Shown piece by piece: positions 44,942 through 55,744 of a DNA stretch of 64,000 nucleotides. The notes under the pieces were generated by a model. It ran no database searches. It was given only the letters and a program-made list of their open reading frames with translations, and was not told the origin of the DNA. This DNA is from Siderastrea siderea (lineage: Eukaryota > Cnidaria > Anthozoa > Scleractinia > Rhizangiidae), in NCBI GenBank assembly GCA_964030785.1, contig OZ034978.1, forward strand, positions 12,389,953 to 12,453,952, written 5' to 3'. The position numbers and the translations under genes are program-made. Position 1 is the first letter of the stretch. Every line of letters starts with the position of its first letter.

Positions 44942-45030
44942 GGAACGTTGAAGCTTGTCAAACATGGCTAAAATTTTGCTGTTGACATTTGCATGTTTTA
45001 CTGGAGTTTCCCTTACCCTGGCTGGTGGAG
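44942..45030 (+). CDS. CA-B exon with start codon and signal peptide
   Basis: The acceptor tttctttcag ends at 44941. A 22-nt leader then precedes the ATG at 44964, the same leader length as CA-A. The 67 coding nt exit in phase 1 at donor gtacgt. Confidence 0.85.
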
Positions 45031-48000
45031 GTACGTCACTGGTTACTATGGTTATTAATTACTATGTGCTGTTATTATATCATTGGTTACCTGATTGTAA
45101 AGAAAAATTGGTTCAAAATGCATACATGTGCCGGCACATTCAAGTAGTTGTGTGTGATTACCAGTCTCCTTGACAGCAGTCATCAGTTTAGTTCACAATG
45201 CATTCTTTGTCTACCAAGGCGCATGCAGATAATTAAGACACTTCTTTTTCGATTCAATTTTCAGTCCGTTTTTGCCAAAACAAATAGTCTTATACCTAAT
45301 AGCGGCTTAAGAAGAATCGATTTTCTAGATAATGTATTGAAGATTTTAGAGTAGATTAGGGCACAAAAACACTTTTCCAAGGTTTTATATGTTTACCGGG
45401 TTGAACGTGCCTGAAAATTTAAGTCTAAATATTTATGTTTTGACTGGAACTGGTAAAAAATATTGCCAGCGCATTCGGGTACCCGGTTTATAGTTTGGTG
45501 GCGCGTTGATGGTGCGCTAGCCATTTTATAAGGAAACAGAAGGTCTATGAAGGCTGAAAACAGAAGGCTAGTATTTATTTTAATCCTGTTTCTAAAGTTG
45601 CTTATGATTTGTTTTCCTCTTAGGGTGGAGCTACGATAGAAATGCAGCAGATGGTATGTTTTTCAGATAGTATTGCACTCTTTTTTGTTTAAGCAATCAA
45701 TCCTTAAATATAAACCCGTTTGTTATTCATAAAGGTGACGAACATTTTTTCGAAATGCTTTTCCATCGTGTAAAAGAAAATTAACATGGTCTTTCGTAGA
45801 GGTGTCCCTTGATCTCCATCTGCAGTTCCTTCGGGTTATGAAGCGACCTTTTTTGGCTGTCCCTAGCCTCTAGCGTCAATTTCCACCTAGACTTTTTGTT
45901 TAGTTAATTTACGTCAAGGAAAGTTGCAGAAATTAACGTGAATTTTCAGTTTCGTATCGCATTAATTTAATGGCGCATTAAGTTGCTATAATAAGGAAAT
46001 GACGTTTGAGTTTCACGTGAGCAGAAAGTGACGGTGATAAACCCTTCGTTTATAACCCATCCCACCTTAGTAAAGCCTTTTAGTCCCAATAATAGTGATC
46101 TGTTTCTAATTTCTCCAGACAATATCAATACCTGGTCAAACATATAGGTCATGAAAACAAACGAAATGATCATCAAAGACAAAATGTCACCCGTTTGAAC
46201 AAATTCTCCCAACCGTGTATCATAAAAAAAAATATCAGGGCTGCTGAGGAGAGTGTTGATGTTGGGGCTTAAAAACCTACCATTTTGGCAACAAAACATC
46301 ATTCCAGTTTTATACCTTCCTAGATTATAAGCATACCACATCTCCTAAAAGCCAAATTTTAAAATTTAAAGTTAAACTAACTTGACTTACCATAAATGAT
46401 CTAAAAAGCGGCAAGTCAAATTTCATGGTTCCGTATGGAGCTATTTATTACATACATTACAGAGAGGCAGATTAGCAAGATTTTACGGTATGCTCTTGAT
46501 TTAAGCCTTTGAAACTGTCTTCATTTTAAAATCGAGACAAATGAAAAACATCCCATAAATGCCCTAATGAAATGATTGTATTTTAAAATAGTGCAAATTC
46601 CAATAACCCACATGAATAAAGACAGAAAACCGTCTGGAACAAAGTATTAATTGGTCTACAATACCATTCCATCTCTAATCCAGGTCCCTCCAACTGGGGT
46701 GGCTACTGCAACGGTTCTAGCCAATCGCCTATAGCCATCAATACCACAGCAACAACTTACTCAGCATATGGTGCTTTCAGCCTTCTAAACTACAACACTA
46801 AACCTGCGGTCAATTTTACCGGTACAAACAACGGCCATTCCTTGAAGGTTTCGTTCCCCGCTCTTGTATACAACGTGAGTGGAGGTGGTCTGACAGGCAC
46901 TTACACCACAGTTCAGTTTCACCTTCATTGGGGATCGACGAACACTCAAGGATCAGAACACACCCTCGATGGGACACAATTTCCTGCAGAGGTCTGTATA
47001 TACAGTAGGGACGCTTCAAATACCGTAGGGGTACTGTATATACCGTAGGGATAATGAAGTACCGTAGTGACAGTTAACCGTACCTTACCGTGGATTTGCT
47101 TTCGTAATTTTTCAGCCATTTACTATCGAGGCGTTCTTGAATTCACAAGCTCAAATCCCTAGTTATCTTGAGGGGGTGGGGGGAGGGGCCTAAAATCAAG
47201 GGTGCTAATATTTGAGGTTCGTTAGCAGGAGCAGAAGCCAGCTCACAGAAAGAGGCAGAAATTTGTTAATTTTCTTGATGAATTATCGCTTAAACATAAA
47301 ACATTGACCAGTTGACTGAGATTTTACAGCTTGAGAGAACCGAAACAGTCTAGCTTTTGGTAAAAAATAATCGACTCGCAGTTTACCTTGCAGCTTTGCT
47401 CCCAAAAGAGTCTTTGCCTCTAGGAACAAGTGGTGTCAGCGGACAAATATCTGGACCAGAAGAGCTAACTCATTCCACTGAAGAATTACTAGGTTAATCT
47501 TGGAAGGTTCTTAGTATGGACAAATTTGTACCATTGGCGCTAACTGAAGCTTTATTTGACTTTGTATTTACAGATTCATTTTGTCAGCTACAACACCAAA
47601 TACAATAACATCAGTACAGCTTTAGGGAACGCAGATGGATTGGCCGTTCTTGGTGCCTTTCTTAAGGTATTGTATGTTAGGTCTAATTAAAACTTTGGAG
47701 CTCCTTCTCCTAACATATCGAACTTTACTACCACTATCACATTACAATACAATACAATACAATACCATACCATACCGTACCGTACCATACAATACCATAC
47801 AATACAATACGATACAATACAATACATTTAGTTGATATAAATCCTAACTAGGCCAAAACTGCACTTATGTACTTACTCGGTATTTTCTCAGGATATTGTC
47901 AAAATTTTGGCCAATCTCCTACTCAACCTTCGTATAAAAAAGTTCCTATAACAAAGAACGAGTGTAGTCATGTGTTTCTAAATTTCGAGTCTGTGGATTA

Positions 48001-51000
48001 AATCCTAGACTGTGACCATTCAAAAGAAGCTAGTGATCAGTACTTTCCTCACATTCTTTACGAAGTGGTTCTAACTTTTGAGTCTGTGAATGAATTCCTA
48101 AAATGTGACCATTCAAATGTTTGTGATGACGTTGACTGATGTTTCGACAACCTGAGTGGAAGTTGTCATCAGAGTCAGGTGAATTGTGAATCGTCAGTAG
48201 ATGTTATAAGTCTCTGCGCGTTGTTCTGATTGGTCGACGAACTCGCGATGTTATTGGTCGTCTGACAGTCAAGCCGTGATGTTATAGACTCTCTATAGAT
48301 TCTTACAGCTTTAACTTATGACATCATTGGAGTGACGTACACTGTATGCCGATTCAAATGAAACTACTGATCAGTGTTTCTATTTTGCAGTTTATTTTGT
48401 ATATCGACTGTAAGATGTGATTCTAACTTTTGAGTCTGTGGAGAATGTCGTTAAACGTGATCATTCAAATGTGATGCTGTTTTTTTTTCTATGTGTGTCA
48501 TAAAGTTTTAGGCTATAACATATTTGGGTTTGTAACATATTTTCCTATACATTCACTCATACCAAATTGTTCCCTTCAATGTTTATGTTGAGGTGCAGGA
48601 ATAACGGAAATGTGCATCAGGAGAAGTTTAATTGTTTTGATTGTCTTCGCTTTTCTTCTAGGTTGGTCAAACTACAAATGCTCAATATGAGAAGTTCATG
48701 TCTTATACTAGTCAACTACAAAACAAAAGTAAGGTCTTTGTTCATTTTGTTAACCTTATTTAGCCTTGGGGAGGAGGGGGGGGGGGCACATTGTGCCCGC
48801 GCTGACTTTAACGAACTTTTAAACGGCTAGACGAATAATCACCAAATCTCGTAACTTTTCCTGAAATTTATCAGAGAAAATTTTCCTGTGTTAATGACGT
48901 GTCTATGATGATTGACTTTTCCATAGCAACCGTCTACTCAGGAGGTGTTTTGACTATTTTCTGTCTTTTTTCAGTCTTTATTTTTTTCAGTTTTTTCCCC
49001 TTCGTTTGTAAGAAGATAAAAAAAAAGCCTAAGCAAAATAAGAGGTTAAGATCAGTATTTCTGTTGTTTTTGTGAAACTAAACACAGACTAAACCTCTTT
49101 CTGGGATGGAGGGAAGCAGGAGAAAAAGCAGTAGATCAAGTTTACCAGTAAATCTTGACTATCATTCTTTGGATCGTAAAAGTATCAGGTACAAGTGGCG
49201 GATCTTGTGTCTTACAGAGGGTGTCCACCGACGTAGCGGTCGACTCCTCGGTCGACTGTTAGTCGATATATCGGCCGGGTGTCGGTTGAGTATCGGTCTT
49301 GCGTCCATGTAGCGACCGATATAGCTACCGACAATCGGCCAAGGTGTCGGCTGCTAAGTCTGTGGACTGACACCCCCTATAAGACACAAGATCGATGTCG
49401 ACCAAGTGTCGATGACATGTCGATGATCCGTCGGTGAACCGTCGGTGAAGTAACGACCGGATAGCCTGTAGCGGCCGACTGTCGGCCAGAATTCCGCTGA
49501 CTCGACGAACGCTCGGCCGCCCCTCGGCCGACACCTGATCGATATATTCGATATATGGCGACGGACAGTCGACCGAGGTGTCGACCGCTACGTCGGGGAA
49601 CAAAGATAATAATAATAATAGTAATAATAATAATATGCAAATGCTAGGAGCATCCCACGTTTACCAGAGTCGGTGATATGTCGGTGGTCCGTCGGTGATA
49701 TGTCGGTGATTTGTCGGCAAAGTAGCGACCAAACATCGACTGACTATCGACAGATACCCGTGGCGGCCGACTGTCGGCCACATATCGGCTGATGCACGAC
49801 CGATACTCGACCGCCGACACTTGGCCGCCACTCGATCGACATGCGGCCGATATATCAAACGATATGTCGACCGACTGATGTCGACCGAGGTGTCGACCGC
49901 TACGTCGGTGGATACCCTCTATAAGATACCAGTGATCTCTTGGTCCCTCCTATGGATTTTCCTGGGTCCACCCCTGAATCCCCCGTGTCCATTGTTAGCC
50001 TAGCATCTTATTTCTTTCCCAGTGTTTTCTTAATTCCTCAAACGTTTTCTTCACAGGTTCCGAAGTGAGTAACATTGCATCCTTCGAGCTTGATCAGCTT
50101 CTTCCTGCCGACAAGTCTAAGTTTTACCGGTACAGTGGCTCTCTCACCAACCCTGACTGCAACGAAGTTGTCACCTGGACTGTTTTCAGTGATGCTGTTG
50201 AGATATCGCAGGCTCAGGTAAGATGCTTTACTTGTCGTTTTTAAAAAAAAGTTGTTGTTGCTGCCATTGTGGTTTGTTGTTGCCATTGTTATAGTTGATG
50301 TTGTTGCTTTTGTTGTCGCTGCTGTTATTGATGTAATTTGTGCACGATAAAGGCCACTGAAGAAGACATGGTCGCATTACTTGAAAAAAGCTTAAATCTA
50401 TTGTAATCTTTTCCATCTGAAGCCTGAGTCACTTGTTGACACTTTCCAATAGTACTTGCCCGGGAGGGGGACTCCCACATGAAAGTGACGGGGATGCTCG
50501 TAGTCCGGCGCTTAGGGGTGTAAATTGCAGATTTTAGTCTCACTTAGGGTGTTCAGGATGGAAAGCCAATATTTTTTACACATACAGGTATCGCTTAGGG
50601 TATGACCATGAACGATTAAATGACAATACTTTTAATATCTAATTATAGAAGGCAGCAGTCGTTGTCGACATCTTTAGCGAAATTAAAATCAATATAGCTC
50701 TTATTTGTTTGTCTCTTTTAGCATGGTCTCCTTTAGGTAGGGGTCAAATAAAGCCTGAGCCACGCTCAGATTGGTCTCCTTTAGAGGTTAAATTTCAATT
50801 TTCCGACGAGCATCCCCATCCCTTTCATATGTGAGTTCGGCCCGGGAGTATTTGTGTACTTCTAAAGAAAGTTGACCAAAAATGGACCTTTACTTTGACC
50901 TTTTCATTCTAAATATCACAGTTGAACGCTCTGCGCACCCTTAAGATGAACAACTCCATGAATGTAGTGGACAACTACCGCCCGGTACAACCAGTCGGCA

Positions 51001-51140
51001 ACAGAAACGTGAAGAGAAGTTTCCAGATCATCACTGGCACAGCTTCCGTTCCAACTGAACCCAACGAAGGAATTGCTCTCAAAATATCCAATGCTGTGTT
51101 GCTGTTGATGTTGTTTAGCGCTCTTTCCTGCGCTAGGTAG
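44964..51140 (+). CDS. Alpha-carbonic anhydrase CA-B, 7 exons, tandem paralogue
   Basis: Exons 44964-45030, 45624-45653, 46684-46991, 47574-47666, 48662-48728, 50057-50217 and 50922-51140 give 314 residues with the same seven-exon structure and phases as CA-A. It has a signal peptide (MAKILLLTFACFTG...), zinc ligands His112, His114 and His137, Glu124, Thr219, shuttle His84, and the disulfide pair Cys41/Cys223. The hydrophobic tail ISNAVLLLMLFSALSCAR suggests GPI or membrane tethering. Differences from CA-A: SLTNP replaces SLTTP, putting Asn at CA II position 200; exon 3 is two codons shorter; exon 6 is one codon longer; and the linker before the tail differs. Human CA I has His at this position, so Asn may tune activity rather than abolish it (inference). 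A TTG nine bases upstream is in frame, but ATG 44964 matches CA-A. Confidence 0.93.
45624..45653 (+). CDS. CA-B exon 2 (30 nt micro-exon)
   Basis: It encodes (G)WSYDRNAAD between acceptor cctcttag and donor gtatgt. Length and phases equal those of CA-A exon 2. Confidence 0.9.
46684..46991 (+). CDS. CA-B exon 3
   Basis: It encodes residues 33-135 with Cys41, NNGH (His84), QFHLHWGS (His112, His114) and GSEHTLD (Glu124). Sequons include N-F-T-G at 76 and N-V-S at 96. The donor is gtctgt, and a short run of GTATATACCGTAGG-type repeats follows in the intron. Confidence 0.93.
46992..47085 (+). repeat. GTATATACCGTAGGGGTACT repeats at start of CA-B intron 3
   Basis: Shorter counterpart of 22823-23195, with four or five units such as taccgtaggggtactgtata. 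Confidence 0.65.
47574..47666 (+). CDS. CA-B exon 4, third zinc histidine
   Basis: A 93-nt exon encoding IHFVSYNTKYNNIS...GAFLK, with zinc ligand His137. The acceptor is tttacag and the donor gtattg. Confidence 0.93.
47740..47826 (+). repeat. (AATAC)n pentanucleotide microsatellite
   Basis: Runs of aatac with ccatac/ccgtac variants in CA-B intron 4. Confidence 0.85.
48662..48728 (+). CDS. CA-B exon 5
   Basis: A 67-nt exon encoding VGQTTNAQYEKFMSYTSQLQ.... The acceptor is cttctag and the donor gtaagg. Confidence 0.92.
49207..49928. mobile_element. CpG-rich foldback with TCGGTCGA repeats, CA-B intron 5
   Basis: The ends gtgtccaccgacgtagcggt and its complement at 49878-49913 are inverted over ~45 bp. 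The interior is dense in gtcggtgat, cggccga and tatcggtcg words with nested inversions (gacacaagatc at 49203 and 49383). Much higher CpG content than its surroundings. Confidence 0.7.
50057..50217 (+). CDS. CA-B exon 6 with Asn at position 200
   Basis: It encodes residues 189-242, including YSGSLTNPDCNEVVTW. Thr219 (Thr199 in CA II) and Cys223 are kept, while position 200 is Asn220. The exon is one codon longer than in CA-A (EVSNIAS against EVNIPA). Confidence 0.93.
50459..50846. mobile_element. MITE of the CCCGGG family in CA-B intron 6
   Basis: CCCGGGAGGGGGACTCCCAC at the left, tttcatatgtgagttcggcc-cggg at the right, flanked by AGTACTTG and AGTATTTG (7 of 8). The end gagcatcccc pairs with ggggatgctc. 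Confidence 0.75.
50922..51140 (+). CDS. CA-B last exon with hydrophobic C-terminus
   Basis: It encodes LNALRTLKMNNSMN...NYRPVQ, a divergent linker, and the conserved tail GIALKISNAVLLLMLF, ending at TAG. The sequon N-N-S is present. The acceptor is atcacag. Confidence 0.92.
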   Translation: MNALRTLKMNNSMNVVDNYRPVQPVGNRNVKRSFQIITGTASVPTEPNEGIALKISNAVLLLMLFSALSCAR

Positions 51141-52460
51141 TCTACGTCGACGATTGCTCAATTCCTCCAGCCACTCCTAAGCTCTCTGACCTCCGGTTAT
51201 ACAACTACTTAGGACAACTTCTTCCGGTCAGTGGCTTCCGGTCTATGATTTTTTTGTGTAAAACCAAAAGTCGAAGAGCTGAAAGAGTAAACACAAAGGA
51301 TACGGTTAACTGCCAACGGGGAAGAGGTGTACTTGAAGAACAAAACGAAAGTGCGCAAAGAATTTTTTATGTGAACTTATATTGACGATTCTCTTTTTTT
51401 TATCTTTTTCTTCCTTCATTTCTGAAACCTCTAGGAGGAATGCGTGTTTCTGCAGAACATTTTCGTCAGGTTCTCTGTAAAACTATGACAAAAAATGGCA
51501 TGAATGGGGTCAAGTTGTTTATTACAGTTCGCCTTTACTCGCACGCGCATTTCTGTGTTTGGTTCTTCAGTCGCCTCCTCTCTGCTCTGCGTGTTTTATG
51601 ATCGCTTTTGTGCACTGTTATGTTTTTTTTGCATTGAGTATAACGTATGTTGAAGCCAGCGATGATGACTTTAGGGAGACTACATTCTTTTTTACGAAGG
51701 AGTCAAATATGTTAAAAATGGAACCTGGTCAGGTAGTCGGGAACGTTTGTTCATTTGTTCACGAGCATATGATTGCAAAGATAGAAGTCCTTGACGGTCA
51801 TGGCTTTGCCCCCGGATGAAGACTTTTTATTACACATGCTCGTGACAGACTGATAATAGTGTGTTACATCTTCCTTTACTACTCAGAAGTAACGGAATTA
51901 TATCATTTTTTGAGCAGCTAAGGTATTCCTACTTGTTTCCTAGTTTCACAAAGCATGGAGGAGCTCATTCGAGCTTAACTAGCAGCCCTATAAGCTGTAT
52001 AAGTAAGGAGAGATTTTACCGTCATCCTCGTTAAAGTATAGATTTATGGAGGTTTAAATATCTAATAAGGGTAATTTTAACCTTCAACTGTTATTTTCTG
52101 AGCTGAATGAGTCTAATCGTCAAGATTCTAGGCAGCCACTGTGACAATTCTATTTTTTGCAACATCAAAGCCATAATTGCATTAATCGAGTCATAGCCTC
52201 TTATGTTCGTAATCTCTTGGTTCTCATTAGCGTTTTTCGCCTTGAGTGTACCACGTTAAAGTAAAGCAGTCCTGGAATGGCGATAAGATAAAAATGAGTT
52301 CAAAAAGCTAAAAAATAGTTGTAGTCTACGATGCTTCTCGCGTGAATGGGCGTTTAAATGTCTTGCATGTGACGTAAGAGTGAATGTAAAATTTTGCCTA
52401 AATTTAATTAACTAGCGTGAAACAACTGTTGCACAAATAAGGAAATAAAGACTTGAATTG
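51141..52460 (+). other. CA-B 3' flank, probable 3' UTR
   Basis: AATAAA near 52443 is followed by a GT-rich stretch, consistent with a polyadenylation site about 1.3 kb after the stop. An open frame at 51559-51819 within it aligns with non-coding sequence after CA-A (about 27.95-28.05 kb) and is not treated as a gene. Confidence 0.4.
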
Positions 52461-52872
52461 CATTGTATATCACCTCGCCTCGTGTTTTGGTGTCACCATT
52501 GTTCGAACAATTCTCTAAGGGCCTTTTAATTATAGGTTCTTAGGTGGGGTTAGCCCGCAATATACTAAATTGCGACACTGTAAATGCAAGCCGTTAAAGG
52601 GCTTCACGGGTGGAAGTCGAACCCCCTTAAGCCACTGAATTGTTTTCATTGGCTTGGATTTATAGCGTAGCAATTTATTATTTATTCAATATTGCTTGAG
52701 GGTGATTCTGAACAAGGTTCAAACTATTGTCCTTTAATATACTAATGTAATAAAAGTGGCATGGCGTTTAATCACTCGAAGGCTCCATAGAAAAGGGAGA
52801 CAAAGTCATTTAAATAAAAACCTTCTCTTGATTCCCGTAGAAAGCAATTAAAAACGTACGACATCAATACAT

Positions 52873-53195
52873 AGCAAAAAAGTACGACTCCCATATGCAT
52901 ATTCAGCAAAAAAGTGCGACTTCCTTCCATACAGAGCAAAAAAGTGCGACTTCCATTCAGAGCAAAAAAGTACGACTTTCATACAGAGCAAAAAAGTACG
53001 ACTTCCATACAGAGCAAAAAAGTGCGACTTTCATACAGAGCAAAAAAGTACGACTTCCATACAGAGGAAAAAAGTACGACTTTCATACAGAGGAAAAAAG
53101 TACGACTTTCATACAGAGCAAAAAAGTACGACTTCCATACAGAGGAAAAAAGTACGACTTAAATAGAAAGCAAAAAAGTACGACTTCCATTATTA
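52873..53195 (+). repeat. 26-bp minisatellite, first block
   Basis: About 12 copies of catacagagcaaaaaagtac-gacttc. The period of 26 is not a multiple of 3, so all three frames cycle through the same repeated peptide; no gene is implied. Confidence 0.85.
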
Positions 53196-53249
53196 AGATG
53201 AAACAGATAGTAAGTACACAGAGAAAAAATTCTCGGAAAAAAATTCCGA

Positions 53250-53321
53250 GCCCCCAGTAGGAATCGAACCCACGACCTTCCAGTTACCAGTTGGATGCTC
53301 TAACCACTGAGCTATGGTGAC
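53250..53321 (-). tRNA. tRNA-Thr(GGT)-like sequence inside minisatellite
   Basis: 72 nt with box A TAGCTCAGTGGTTAGAGCAT, anticodon loop CTGGTAA (GGT) and box B GGTTCGATTCC. Six of seven acceptor pairs form. The 3' side continues as a short palindrome with a T-rich loop (cucgga-T7-tccgag), the same layout as in the 249-bp array. Confidence 0.5.
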
Positions 53322-53434
53322 TCATATGGTGAGCAGGCCGCAGGCTAGGGGTCAAGTCTCAGGACTATCTGTTTCATCTTTATAGCATTGGGTGGTTGGC
53401 TGGTTCACTAAACTTCCATTATTATTATTATTAT

Positions 53435-53795
53435 TCCATACAGAGCAAAAAAGTACGATTTCCATACAGAGCAAAAAAGTGCGACTCCATACAGAGAACA
53501 AAAAAGTACGACTTCCATACAGAGCAAAAAAGTACACCTTCCATACAGAGCAAAAAAGTACGATTCCATACAGAGCAAAAAAGTACGACTCCATACAGAG
53601 CAAAAAAGTACGACTTCCATACAGAGCAAAAAGTACGACTTCCATACAGAGCAAAAAAGTATGACTTTCATACAAAGCAAAAAAGTACGACTTCCATACA
53701 GAGCAAAAAAGTACGACTTCCATATACAGAGCAAAAAATACGACTTCCAATGAGAGCAAAAAATACAGAGCAAAAAAGTACAACTGAGAAAAGTT
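53435..53795 (+). repeat. 26-bp minisatellite, second block
   Basis: The same unit resumes after the tRNA-like sequence, with indels (for example catatacagagc, missing c or t) giving units of 24-29 bp. Both blocks share orientation, which suggests one array split by an insertion. Confidence 0.85.
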
Positions 53796-53861
53796 CGACT
53801 TTCTTGTGCTTTTATTCCGCTGATTCCTATATAAATTAAATGTGTTTTTGCTACGAATTCC

Positions 53862-53943
53862 GTGTCGTGGGCGGGTTATTCCAGTGGCAAGGCATCCGCG
53901 AAGCATTCGGCTGGAACCGGGGATCGATTCTCGGGCAGACGAC
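53862..53943 (+). tRNA. Possible tRNA-derived sequence
   Basis: GTCGT at 53863 can pair with ACGAC at 53938. A box B-like GGATCGATTCTC and a downstream T-rich stretch are present, but the D arm is poor. Confidence 0.3.
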
Positions 53944-54009
53944 TTAATTTTGTTTTTCTTTCTCTTAAGTTTCCTTTCTTTTTTTTTTGTTCAAAATAAA
54001 TGCTTTATG

Positions 54010-54570
54010 TTTAAAAAGTACTCCTGAGAGGAAAAAAGTACACAAAAAATTTTGAAAATGTTGACATAACTTGGTTATTGCTTCTTCGAAATTTTGGAAA
54101 TGCACGCTTTGGCTGAGCTCTATATAAACGGTTTCTCGCATCATATAGCTAATCGTTGGCGAGTTAGTGCAATGGCACGACGTTCGCTTTAAAATCAGAA
54201 ATCTCTGAGCTCGATGCCCGTCTGAGGCGCAAAATTTTTCCTTTCTTTCTTTTTTTTTTCAAGTTTCTTTTTTATGTCCTTTGGTTTTAATTTGTAGATT
54301 TTATTGCAAACCTCGAGAAACATTGAGGAAAAAGTATACGACTGAGAGGGGAAAAAGTACGACAGAGTCACGGGATGCAAGTACGACAGGGCGGAAAAAG
54401 TACGATTGGGAGGAAAAGAGAATGACACGAAGGGAAAAGGTATGATAGGAAGGCAGCAAGTTCAAAAGAGGACGTGTACAGGTAAAATGAAAAAGGAACA
54501 AACATGGGTTCAAAAGAAAGATCTGAAGCCGGTACAAAAGGGAACACACAAGGGACAGCGGGGAACATGC
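54010..54570 (+). repeat. Decayed GGAAAAAGTACGAC repeats
   Basis: Irregular purine-rich copies of gaggaaaaaagtac, gggaaaaagtacgac and variants continue the minisatellite theme. The open frames here are low-complexity. Confidence 0.55.
54153..54235 (+). tRNA. Possible tRNA-derived sequence
   Basis: GGCGAGTTAGTGCAATGGCAC resembles a D arm and GAGCTCGATGCCC a box B. It is followed by TTTTT. The fold is incomplete. Confidence 0.25.
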
Positions 54571-55093
54571 AAGGGTACAAAGGGAGATGAGGAGGTAATT
54601 TTAAACACGCCAGTGTATCATAAATCCGTTTCCACGGTCTTTTAGCGTTTGGTATCCATAGTGGCGGCCACTCCGCACTGGCCTCCATTTTGGATTTCTA
54701 CGCCGCGAAGACCCTGGGAACAAGAATAAACTTTTTAAATTAATATTACTCCAAAACTGCGAAGTCCATCGTTGTTTTATTTTTGTAGTACAGTTAGAGA
54801 TTTCCTCTTTTTATTTTGTGGGAGCCCTCGTTAAAAAAACGGTCAAAAAATATTTTTCTTGTTGATGCAAGAAACCTTTTCCAAAGCACCCAAGATGGTT
54901 CTTATTGTTTAGCTATTTTTTTCTTTTCTTTTTGTTTTTAATTGGCGTTTTGTTATTGGTCTATTTAAGACGTGCGGCAGCATTCGTTCCAAATCTCTGA
55001 CGTATTTGTCAACTATTGGCCCCAGTTTCTCATCCATATTCATGACAACGTGATGAATTTCTCACAGACGAAGCAGTTCGTTGTCGTGACACG

Positions 55094-55741
55094 ATGTCGA
55101 CTTGTAGTTCTAAAGACTGTTTGGTGATCCTGAGGGAACGTCGAAGGCCCCTGAAAGAATGGGAAAACTGGTCGTTAGAAAAACTTCACCAAAGGTAAGC
55201 AACGCTGTGTGACAACTTAATTTAAATTTGTCCAGGAAACTTAAAGGGTATAAAACTTTGCTTGGTGAAGATAACACGTGCTTCTGGCGTCGAGTTGAAA
55301 ATTTCAAGTGCTGCAAACCAGTTTAAGACTTTCGAGCGTTTCGGCGCTTTCGTTTATCAGAGAGTAAAAACGAGGTATACTTCAGAAAGAATTTCGGGCC
55401 GTTAATATCTGCGCTCTCAGTAAAAGTTTCGAGCAATCCCTTGCTGACTGTTGGAATAGGATTCTGGCGCTTGAAAATAAATTTAAAAGAGCTATTCGTT
55501 AGAAACGTTTTAACTGTTGAATGCCTAAATTGCGTTTAAAGGTTGAACATTAGCTGTGGGAAATCTATCTACGTTTTCCTTTGTATATTTTAGTATATGT
55601 AGCATTGGAGCTCACCAGTTGTATTGCTTATTTCTTTCTTCAGGAAGACTTCTAAACCGAGTGAAGGAATTCGCGAGGAAGGAAACCAATGAAAGCAAAC
55701 GGCTCTCAGGTACAAAACAGGAGGGAACTACTAAAAGATAA
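55094..55741 (+). CDS. Candidate small two-exon gene, unknown product
   Basis: ATG 55094 opens MSTCSSKDCLVILRERRRPL... and reaches a good donor (gtaagc) at 55195. A candidate second exon begins after aggaag at 55648 and continues RLLNRVKEFARKETNESKRL... to TAA at 55739-55741, for 64 residues in total. The acceptor region reads cag-gaag. Using the first AG instead shifts the frame to a short alternative tail, so two products are possible. The product is highly charged and probably helical, with no domain I recognise. It could instead be the 5' end of a larger gene if the gtacaa after CTCTCAG is a donor. Support is limited to the open frame and splice signals. Confidence 0.3.
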
Positions 55742-55744
55742 GAA

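Noticed and set aside
51559..51819. 86-aa frame after CA-B
   Set aside because: The aligned region after CA-A is not open, so it is probably 3' UTR.
52895..53906. Long frames on both strands (up to 184 aa) in the 26-bp repeat
   Set aside because: They are translations of a minisatellite whose period is not a multiple of three; all frames give the same repetitive peptide.
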